Shown piece by piece: positions 53,998 to 59,986 of a stretch of DNA of 59,986 nucleotides; positions within the stretch are counted from its first letter, which is position 1; every line of letters begins with the position of its first letter. Under the pieces are notes generated by a model. It had not been told where the DNA came from. It saw only the letters and a program-made list of their open reading frames with translations, and did no database searches. The stretch comes from UBA2882 sp051877575 (GTDB lineage: Bacteria > Bacillota > Clostridia > Lachnospirales > Lachnospiraceae), in assembly GCA_051877575.1 (NCBI GenBank), contig JBJEJA010000008.1:1-59986 (forward strand). Direction: 5' to 3'. The position numbers and the translations under genes are program-made.

Positions 53998-54013
53998 TCT
54001 CAAACTATAGCCG
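53989..54013 (+). terminator. Hairpin over the aminotransferase stop codon
   Basis: CGGCTATAGT (53989-53998) and ACTATAGCCG (54004-54013) form a perfect ten-base stem. No T run follows on the plus strand, so termination would be weak. Confidence 0.5.
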
Positions 54014-54042
54014 GCCACAATAACATGCGATAACCACAGCGA

Positions 54043-54071
54043 TTGACAACGAGAAATTCATGAGTTAAAAT
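54043..54071 (+). promoter_or_regulatory. Promoter of the sulfur amino acid transport locus
   Basis: TTGACA (54043-54048), a 17-base spacer and TAAAAT (54066-54071). It lies upstream of a short Met/Cys-rich reading frame and about 320 bases before the first permease gene. Confidence 0.75.
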
Positions 54072-54113
54072 CCTATTATTCCGATGTGAATTAAGAAGAA
54101 AGGAGCGGGAAGT

Positions 54114-54272
54114 ATGGCATATAGAAGAATTGACAACAGTACAAGATGCAGATACGGCAATATGTGCATATACATGAATATGTGCACATGTATGGGCACT
54201 TGCGGTCAAAATATGAAGATGCTTCCCGGTCTACCGATGCAGCGAAACGATTTGCGGCTTTTACGAATGTAA
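54114..54272 (+). CDS. Met/Cys-rich leader peptide (putative)
   Basis: A 52-residue frame starting at ATG 54114, eight bases after AAAGGAG. It holds nine Met and five Cys, clustered in RCRYGNMCIYMNMCTCMGTC. A hairpin followed by T runs lies 37 bases after the stop, before the transporter genes. This is the layout of a translation-coupled attenuation leader, in which shortage of charged Met or Cys tRNA would stall the ribosome. It could instead be a small metal-binding peptide. No S-box or T-box motif was seen here. Confidence 0.55.
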   Translation: MAYRRIDNSTRCRYGNMCIYMNMCTCMGTCGQNMKMLPGLPMQRNDLRLLRM

Positions 54273-54308
54273 AATGCAGATGCGGATGAATACAGTGCAG
54301 CGGATACG

Positions 54309-54335
54309 GGAAGCGGAAGATACGCTTCCTATTTT
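54309..54335 (+). terminator. Attenuator-like hairpin
   Basis: GGAAGCG (54309-54315) pairs with CGCTTCC (54323-54329), then TATTTT and further T runs. Flanking CAGTGCA (near 54294) and TGCACTG (near 54350) can pair around it. It lies between the leader peptide and the first permease gene. Confidence 0.55.
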
Positions 54336-54388
54336 GTTGCAGTTTTTCGTGCACTGCGGTAAAAAGCAATACTGAAGGAAGTGAAGAG

Positions 54389-55048
54389 TTGGATACAGAA
54401 TTTATCATAAAATATATTCCTTTATATGTAGAAGCTGCCAGGCTGACCATCGGTCTGGGGCTGATCGGAATTGTACTTTCGATGTTTGTCGGATTGATCT
54501 GTTCCCTCGTACAATATTTCCGGATACCCGGTTTGCGGAGGGTTGTATCTGTTTATATCGAGTTATCCAGAAACACACCGCTTTTGGTGCAGTTGTTCTT
54601 CCTCTACTTCGGATTACCGAAGGTTGGCATTCATTTCAGTTCGGAGGTCTGTGCAATCATCGGTCTTACCTTTTTGGGAGGCAGTTATATGGCAGAAGCA
54701 TTCCGAAGCGGAATGGAGTCTGTGGATAAAATTCAGGAAGAGTCGGCGCTTTCCATCGGGCTGACACACAGACAGGCAATGCGGTATGTGGTACTGCCGC
54801 AGGCATTATCCGTATCGGTTCCGGCACTCTGTGCCAATGTGATCTTTCTGATCAAGGAGACCTCGGTTTTCAGCGTGGTAGCGCTGGCGGATCTGATGTA
54901 TGTGGCAAAGGATCTGATCGGATTGTATTACAAGACGGATGAAGCATTGTTGATGCTGGTTATAGCATATTTAATCTTGCTGTTGCCGATTTCCATCGTT
55001 GCAGCGTTGCTGGAAAGGAGGCTTCGCTATGCAGGATTTGGGAATTAG
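54389..55048 (+). CDS. Polar amino acid ABC permease, subunit 1
   Basis: A 219-residue HisM/GlnP-type permease with five helices. SRNTPLLVQLFFLYFGLP and the coupling loop EESALSIGLTHRQAMRYVVLPQAL are diagnostic. The start is TTG at 54389 behind GAAGGAAG. It overlaps the second permease by 20 bases. Specificity depends on the binding protein at 56538. Confidence 0.9.
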   Translation: MDTEFIIKYIPLYVEAARLTIGLGLIGIVLSMFVGLICSLVQYFRIPGLRRVVSVYIELSRNTPLLVQLFFLYFGLPKVGIHFSSEVCAIIGLTFLGGSYMAEAFRSGMESVDKIQEESALSIGLTHRQAMRYVVLPQALSVSVPALCANVIFLIKETSVFSVVALADLMYVAKDLIGLYYKTDEALLMLVIAYLILLLPISIVAALLERRLRYAGFGN

Positions 55049-55706
55049 GGTTTTGTTTATGGGAAATAACTTTCAGAGACTTTTGACCGGTCTCTGGGTA
55101 ACCGTAAAGATTTCATTGATAGCGGTGCTGATCTCTCTGGTGCTCGGAACTTTTTTGGGAATGGTTATGACATTCAAAAATCCGGTCACCAAAGCTGTTA
55201 CCAAGGTTTACCTGGAGTTTATCAGGATCATGCCGCAGCTGGTACTGCTGTTTCTGGTTTACTTCGGGCTGACAAAGGCATTCGGCATCAATCTTTCCGG
55301 AGAGGTATCGGCGGTCATTGTATTTACTTTCTGGGGAACCGCTGAAATGGGAGATCTGGTAAGAGGAGCATTGATTTCCATACCGAAGCATCAGTATGAA
55401 AGCGGTGCGGCGATCGGATTGAGCAAATTGCAGATTTACCAATATATCATCATTCCGCAGACGCTGCGTAGGCTGGTTCCTCTGGCAATCAACCTGACAA
55501 CGAGGATGATCAAAACCACATCACTGGTCGTTATGATCGGAGTGGTGGAGGTCTTAAAGGTTGCACAGCAGATCATTGAAGCAAACCGCTACACCGTGCC
55601 GGACTCGGCATTGTGGATATACGGAACCATATTTTTTCTGTATTTTATCGTATGCTGGCCCATTTCATTGCTGGCAGGACGGTTGGAAAAGAAATGGAAG
55701 AATTAA
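55029..55706 (+). CDS. Polar amino acid ABC permease, subunit 2
   Basis: A 225-residue partner permease of the HisQ/GlnP type: IRIMPQLVLLFLVYFGL, and the coupling loop YESGAAIGLSKLQIYQYIIIPQ. ATG at 55029 follows AAGGAGG inside the end of subunit 1. The pair would form a heterodimeric membrane pore. Confidence 0.9.
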   Translation: MQDLGIRVLFMGNNFQRLLTGLWVTVKISLIAVLISLVLGTFLGMVMTFKNPVTKAVTKVYLEFIRIMPQLVLLFLVYFGLTKAFGINLSGEVSAVIVFTFWGTAEMGDLVRGALISIPKHQYESGAAIGLSKLQIYQYIIIPQTLRRLVPLAINLTTRMIKTTSLVVMIGVVEVLKVAQQIIEANRYTVPDSALWIYGTIFFLYFIVCWPISLLAGRLEKKWKN

Positions 55707-55764
55707 GGATCAAAGATAGTGATCAGAGAAAGTTAGAATATTGGAAGAACTGAGGTGCAGGATC

Positions 55765-56541
55765 TTGGAGGAAAGGGAAACTTTACTGGAAGTAAAGCAT
55801 TTATATAAAGATTACGGCAACGGCCCTATTTTGAAAGATGTGTCTTTGGATATCCATAAGGGAGAAGTCGTTGTGATCATAGGACCTTCCGGCTGTGGTA
55901 AGAGTACATTGTTACGATGTATGAACGGGCTGGAGCAGATCCAGTCCGGTGAAATCCTGTTGGACGGAGAGGTCATTACAGGAAGCAAAACAAAATGGAG
56001 TGAAGTCAGACAGAAAATCGGCATGGTATTCCAAAGCTATGATCTGTTTCCCCATATGACGGTCATGGACAATATATTGCTGGGACCGACCAAGGTACAG
56101 GGAATTAATCGAAAGGAAGCAGAGGCAGAAGCGGAAAAGTTGCTTGCGCGGGTGGGACTGTCGGATAAAAAGGATGCTTTCCCCAGACAATTGTCGGGCG
56201 GACAGAAACAGAGAGTCGCAATCGTAAGAGCACTGATTATGAAACCGGAGATCATGCTTTTTGATGAGGTCACGGCGGCACTGGATCCGGAAATGGTAAG
56301 AGAAGTACTGGATGTTATGCTGGAGCTTGCAAAGAACGGTTCCACCATGATGATCGTGACACACGAGATGCAGTTCGCAAGAGCGGTTGCAGATCGGATT
56401 TTATTCCTGGACGGCGGAGAGATCGTGGAAAACGATAAGCCGGAACAATTTTTTACTCAGCCAAAAACCGAACGGGCAAGGCGGTTTTTGAATACATTTA
56501 TCTTTCATATGGAAAAAGAAAAAGGAGGAGAGACTATATGA
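55765..56541 (+). CDS. Polar amino acid ABC ATPase
   Basis: A 258-residue GlnQ/HisP-type ATPase. Walker A is GPSGCGKST, the Q loop is VFQSYDLFPHMTVMDNI, the signature is QLSGGQKQRVAIVRA, and Walker B is IMLFDEVTAALD with an unusual Val in place of Pro or Ala. TTG at 55765 follows GAGGTG by seven bases; a TTG at 55741 is an alternative. The end overlaps the binding-protein gene by four bases. Confidence 0.9.
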   Translation: MEERETLLEVKHLYKDYGNGPILKDVSLDIHKGEVVVIIGPSGCGKSTLLRCMNGLEQIQSGEILLDGEVITGSKTKWSEVRQKIGMVFQSYDLFPHMTVMDNILLGPTKVQGINRKEAEAEAEKLLARVGLSDKKDAFPRQLSGGQKQRVAIVRALIMKPEIMLFDEVTAALDPEMVREVLDVMLELAKNGSTMMIVTHEMQFARAVADRILFLDGGEIVENDKPEQFFTQPKTERARRFLNTFIFHMEKEKGGETI

Positions 56542-58178
56542 AAAAATTTTTATCGTTACTGTTAACATTTGTAGTTGCTTTGGGAGCATTAACCGGCTGC
56601 GGTAGCTCTGCAGACGAAGCGGCTGCGGCAGATGCGGAAACAAGCGGAGATGCTGTTTATCGTACACTTGATGAAATTAAGGAAAGCGGCACGATTAAAA
56701 TCGGTGTTTTCAGCGACAAGAACCCTTTCGGTTACGTAGATGAGAACGGAGAGTATCAGGGCTATGATGTATACTTTGCAGAGCGTATCGCACAGGATCT
56801 GGGTGTTGAAGTGGAATATGTATCCACAGAAGCAGCAAGCCGTGTAGAGTATCTGGAGACAGGAAAAGTTGATATTATCCTTGCGAACTTTACCGTGACA
56901 CCTGAGCGTGCAGAATCCGTAGACTTTGCATTACCTTACATGAAAGTTGCTCTCGGTGTTGTATCTCCCGATAATGCATTGATCACTTCCCCTGAAGAAT
57001 TAAGCGGAAAGACGTTGATCGTTACAAAAGGAACAACGGCAGAGACTTATTTCACAGAGAATTATCCTGATGTAGAGTTATTAAAATTTGATCAGTACAC
57101 AGAAGCTTATAACGCATTATTAGACGGCAGAGGAGATGCATTCTCCACAGATAACACAGAAGTACTTGCATGGGCGATCCAGAATGAAGGATTTACCGTA
57201 GGTATTGAATCCATCGGAAATCTGGATACCATTGCTCCGGCAGTATCCAAAGGAAATGAAACCTTATTAAACTGGCTCAATGATGAGATCGTTGCACTGG
57301 CGGATGAGCAGTTCTTCCATGCAGATTACAAAGCAACTCTGGAGCCTGTATATGGTTCTGAAGTTGATATCGACAGCCTTGTAGTAGAAGGCGGTGTTGT
57401 TGACGATGCTGCACCTGCAGCCGATGCAGAGCCTGTAGAGACCAAAGGAACCATTACGGTAGCAGCTTCCGCTACACCGCATGCAGAAATCTTAGAGTAT
57501 GCAAAACCGATTTTGGCTAAACAGGGATGGGATCTGGAAGTAACCGTATTTGATGATTATGTACAACCGAACCTGGTAGTGGAAAGCGGCGAAATCGATG
57601 CAAACTATTTTCAGCATATTCCTTATCTGAATGAATTTAACGAGGAGCAGGAAACTCATCTCGTAAATGTGGGCGGTATCCACTATGAGCCGTTCGGGAT
57701 CTATCCCGGAACAAAGAGCTCTCTGGATGAACTTGCAGAGGGAGATGTCATTGCAGTACCCAACGATACTACAAACGAAGCAAGAGCCTTATTATTACTG
57801 GAGGCAAACGGCATCATTAAGCTGAAAGAAGGTGCAGGCCTTACCGCTACGGTAAACGACATCGAGGAAAATTCTAAAAATATCAAAATCCAGGAATTAG
57901 AAGCAGCACAGGTTTCCCGTGTCAAAGATGAAGTGGCATTTGTGGTATTAAACGGTAACTATGCATTGGAAGCAGGTTTTTCTGTAGCAAAAGATGCAGT
58001 TGCTTATGAAACATCCGATTCCGAAGCAGCAAAGACCTATGTCAATGTTATCGCAGTCAAAGAAGGCAATGAAGAAAATGAAGGCATCAAGGCATTGGTA
58101 GAAGTATTAAAATCCGATGAGATCAAACAGTATATCAATGATACCTATGACGGTGCAGTTATTCCTTTTGAAGAGTAA
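56538..58178 (+). CDS. Two-headed substrate-binding lipoprotein: SBP_bac_3 fused to MetQ/NlpA
   Basis: A 546-residue lipoprotein (lipobox LTGC, Cys21). Residues about 43-275 are a family 3 solute-binding protein for polar amino acids (KIGVFSDKNPFGYVDENGEY, GKVDIILANFTVTPERAESV). An acidic Ala/Asp linker (about 276-303) leads to a complete MetQ/NlpA domain (ITVAASATPHAEILEYAKPI, PNLVVESGEIDANYFQHIPY, KDEVAFVVLNGNYALEAG). Two binding proteins of different families share one anchor. It lies between a GlnQ-type importer and metN-metI and could feed both. Confidence 0.92.
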   Translation: MKKFLSLLLTFVVALGALTGCGSSADEAAAADAETSGDAVYRTLDEIKESGTIKIGVFSDKNPFGYVDENGEYQGYDVYFAERIAQDLGVEVEYVSTEAASRVEYLETGKVDIILANFTVTPERAESVDFALPYMKVALGVVSPDNALITSPEELSGKTLIVTKGTTAETYFTENYPDVELLKFDQYTEAYNALLDGRGDAFSTDNTEVLAWAIQNEGFTVGIESIGNLDTIAPAVSKGNETLLNWLNDEIVALADEQFFHADYKATLEPVYGSEVDIDSLVVEGGVVDDAAPAADAEPVETKGTITVAASATPHAEILEYAKPILAKQGWDLEVTVFDDYVQPNLVVESGEIDANYFQHIPYLNEFNEEQETHLVNVGGIHYEPFGIYPGTKSSLDELAEGDVIAVPNDTTNEARALLLLEANGIIKLKEGAGLTATVNDIEENSKNIKIQELEAAQVSRVKDEVAFVVLNGNYALEAGFSVAKDAVAYETSDSEAAKTYVNVIAVKEGNEENEGIKALVEVLKSDEIKQYINDTYDGAVIPFEE

Positions 58179-58236
58179 ATATTAGAAACAAGTAAATCAT
58201 TGTGATCAATTTTTATTGACGCATTGGAAACCGGAT

Positions 58237-58266
58237 TTATCCGCAGGTGGATTTTCCTGCGGATAA
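58237..58266 (+). promoter_or_regulatory. Hairpin between the binding protein gene and metN
   Basis: TTATCCGCAGG (58237-58247) and CCTGCGGATAA (58256-58266) form an 11-base perfect stem with an eight-base loop. No T run follows. It may set the mRNA ratio between the abundant binding protein and the membrane components. Confidence 0.55.
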
Positions 58267-58305
58267 TTCTGGGTTTAGTATAAATGATACGGGAGGAGAG
58301 TTTTT

Positions 58306-59316
58306 ATGGAACCGATCATTCGGGTGGATCATGTAAGCAAGACATTTCATGCAAAAAACGGACAGGTTGAAGCGGTAAAAGATATCAGCTTTGACATTGA
58401 AAAAGGAGATATCTTCGGCATCATCGGACTTTCCGGTGCAGGTAAAAGTACGCTGGTACGCTGCCTGAATTTGTTGGAAAAGCCTTCCTCCGGTGCTGTT
58501 TATGTCAATGGAAAGAGTCTGATGGATTTATCGGGGAAAGAATTAAGACAGGCAAGACAAAACATCGGTATGATTTTTCAGCATTTTAATCTGTTAATGC
58601 AGAGAAATGTACTGGATAATATCTGTTTCCCTATGGAGATTGCGGGTGTCAAAAGAGCAGAAGCAAAGAAAAAGGCCTTGGAGCTGTTGGAAATCGTCGG
58701 ACTTTCAGAAAAAGCAAAGGCTTACCCGGCACAACTTTCGGGCGGACAGAAGCAGCGCGTGGCGATTGCCAGAGTACTTGCCAATGATCCGGAAATCCTG
58801 CTTTGTGATGAGGCGACCAGTGCGCTGGATCCTCAGACAACCAAGTCTATTTTAAATTTGTTAAAGGAAATCAACCGGAAGCGAGGCATTACCATCGTGG
58901 TTATTACCCATGAAATGAGCGTGGTGCAGGAAATCTGTTCGCATGTGGCGGTGCTTGACCACGGCAATCTTGAGGAAAGCGGCACGGTGGAAGAGTTGTT
59001 CCGTTTCCCGAAAACAGAAGCGGCAAAGAAACTAATACTGACCGGATTTGCCCATATCAGCCGCATGAAGGGAGAACGAAAAATCCGTGTTACCTTTGCG
59101 GGCAATTCCGCTTTTGAACCGATCATCGGAAATATTATCTTAGAATGCAAGACACCGGTTAATATTCTCTATGCGGATACAAAAACCATTAACGGCAATG
59201 CCGAAGGTGAAATGATCCTGCAGCTGCCGGAGTCCAAAGAAATTGCAGATAAAATGATTCAATATTTCAGGGACAAAAATCTGGGTGTAGAGGAGGTTGA
59301 CGATTATGCTCGATAA
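58306..59316 (+). CDS. metN: Methionine ABC transporter ATPase with NIL domain
   Basis: A 336-residue ATPase. Walker A is GLSGAGKST, the signature is QLSGGQKQRVAIARV, and Walker B is ILLCDEATSALD. Residues about 260-336 form the C-terminal NIL domain (KIRVTFAGNSAFEPIIGNII), which in MetN binds methionine and shuts the transporter (trans-inhibition). GGGAGGAGAG precedes the ATG. The gene ends 11 bases inside metI. Confidence 0.94.
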   Translation: MEPIIRVDHVSKTFHAKNGQVEAVKDISFDIEKGDIFGIIGLSGAGKSTLVRCLNLLEKPSSGAVYVNGKSLMDLSGKELRQARQNIGMIFQHFNLLMQRNVLDNICFPMEIAGVKRAEAKKKALELLEIVGLSEKAKAYPAQLSGGQKQRVAIARVLANDPEILLCDEATSALDPQTTKSILNLLKEINRKRGITIVVITHEMSVVQEICSHVAVLDHGNLEESGTVEELFRFPKTEAAKKLILTGFAHISRMKGERKIRVTFAGNSAFEPIIGNIILECKTPVNILYADTKTINGNAEGEMILQLPESKEIADKMIQYFRDKNLGVEEVDDYAR

Positions 59317-59968
59317 TACAATTGTTACGATGCTTTGGGAAGGAACACTGGCAACATTATATATGACACTTGTGTCAACACTCTTTGGCTATATTTTGGG
59401 GCTTCCTATGGGAATTATTTTGGCAATTACGGATAAGGAAGGCATCAAGCCCAATGCGGCTGTTTACAAGGTCTTGGACTTTATCGTCAATGTAGTCCGC
59501 AGCGTACCTTTCCTGATTTTGTTGATTCTGGTCATTCCTCTGACCAAGGCGATTGTTGGGAAAAGCTATGGATCTTCGGCAACCATTGTTCCGCTGGTCA
59601 TTGCGGCGGCCCCTTTTATTGCGCGTATGGTGGAGTCATCCCTGAAGGAAGTTGACAAGGGTGTCATTGAAGCGGCTCAGAGCATGGGAGCCGGTACTTT
59701 TACAATCATTTGGAAAGTGCTTCTGGCAGAAGCAAGAACTTCCCTGTTAGTCGGTGTGACAATTGCGGTCGGCACGATCCTCGGCTACTCTGCCATGGCA
59801 GGAACCGTAGGCGGAGGCGGACTTGGCGACATTGCCATCCGATACGGATATTACAGGTATCAGACGGATATCATGGTGGTAACGATTGTTATTCTGGTGG
59901 TACTGGTACAGATCTTACAGGGAATCGGCATGATGATTTCCAAGAAACTGGATAGAAGACACTCGTAA
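59306..59968 (+). CDS. metI: Methionine ABC transporter permease
   Basis: A 220-residue MetI-type permease with five helices. The coupling region KGVIEAAQSMGAGTFTIIWKV and GYSAMAGTVGGGGLGDIAIRYGYYRY are hallmarks of the MetI group. ATG at 59306 follows GAGGAGG by nine bases; a TTG at 59297 abuts that site and is rejected. It probably works as a homodimer with MetN. The terminator stem overlaps its stop codon. Confidence 0.94.
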   Translation: MLDNTIVTMLWEGTLATLYMTLVSTLFGYILGLPMGIILAITDKEGIKPNAAVYKVLDFIVNVVRSVPFLILLILVIPLTKAIVGKSYGSSATIVPLVIAAAPFIARMVESSLKEVDKGVIEAAQSMGAGTFTIIWKVLLAEARTSLLVGVTIAVGTILGYSAMAGTVGGGGLGDIAIRYGYYRYQTDIMVVTIVILVVLVQILQGIGMMISKKLDRRHS

Positions 59969-59985
59969 AAACGGGTGTCTTTTTT
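59956..59985 (+). terminator. Terminator of the sulfur amino acid transport locus
   Basis: AGACACTCGT and ACGGGTGTCT form a ten-base stem with one G-T pair and an AAAA loop, followed by a T run. The stem includes the metI stop codon. Confidence 0.85.
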
Positions 59986-59986
59986 G

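Noticed and set aside
54000..54388. S-box or T-box leader before the amino acid transporter genes
   Set aside because: Neither the S-box core nor the T-box antiterminator motif (GGGTGGAACCGCG) is present.
1..59986. CRISPR array, insertion sequence, prophage or rRNA operon
   Set aside because: No regularly spaced repeats, transposase, integrase, phage structural gene or rRNA sequence was found on either strand.

Overview
The window looks like chromosomal DNA of an anaerobic, spore-forming Firmicute, most likely a Lachnospiraceae member (class Clostridia). The pointers are an alpha/beta-type small acid-soluble spore protein, a YtvI-like sporulation membrane protein, an iron-only-hydrogenase-associated regulator of the TM1266 family, ferrous iron uptake by FeoAAB, a single-chain clostridial-type PurL, strong AGGAGG ribosome binding sites and many two-component ABC systems. 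I saw no rRNA, CRISPR array, insertion sequence or prophage.

Layout. 1-515: five tRNA genes (Arg partial, His, Gln, Lys, Leu) with two terminators. 0.6-8.2 kb: glycogen phosphorylase and 4-alpha-glucanotransferase, a CYTH protein, a DJ-1 protein, a spore protein, a Nudix relic and a tRNA-dihydrouridine synthase. 8.2-11.2 kb (minus strand): a thioesterase and a four-gene operon of two zinc-ribbon membrane proteins, a zinc-ribbon-less relative and an HD protein. 11.4-14.2 kb: an ABC importer whose permease and ATPase are one polypeptide, followed by the TM1266-type regulator. 14.3-21.7 kb: housekeeping genes tig-clpP-clpX-ysxC-ytvI, a D-lactate dehydrogenase, truA and a VanZ protein. 21.7-26 kb: a heterodimeric ABC exporter and a small alarmone synthetase. 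26-26.8 kb: a gene-free AT-rich block with palindromes matching the NrdR box. 26.8-31.9 kb: purL and a secreted GH5 glucanase.

32-47 kb is a metal and cobalamin neighbourhood: an orphan ABC ATPase; a fused mismatch-DNA-glycosylase/MetH-activation-like protein next to a cob(I)alamin adenosyltransferase; a DtxR-type repressor divergent from feoA-feoA-feoB and a CC-motif/HMA mini-protein; an ABC/FtsX pair behind a promoter with a palindromic operator; and a small membrane protein and a DUF454/ABC-exporter operon. A TTAG-N6-CTAA palindrome sits on three promoters here, including feo, which suggests one iron regulon controlled by the local DtxR protein. 47-54 kb: a diguanylate cyclase, mnmA, an M20 peptidase, a C39-like protein, an SGNH hydrolase and an aminotransferase.

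54-60 kb is the most distinctive locus: a Met/Cys-rich leader peptide with an attenuator-like hairpin, then permease, permease, ATPase, a two-headed binding lipoprotein (polar-amino-acid SBP fused to MetQ), MetN with a NIL domain, and MetI. The fused protein could serve two ABC importers at once, so the cluster is read here as a combined sulfur-amino-acid uptake system. That reading is inference; the fusion itself and the gene order are seen directly.
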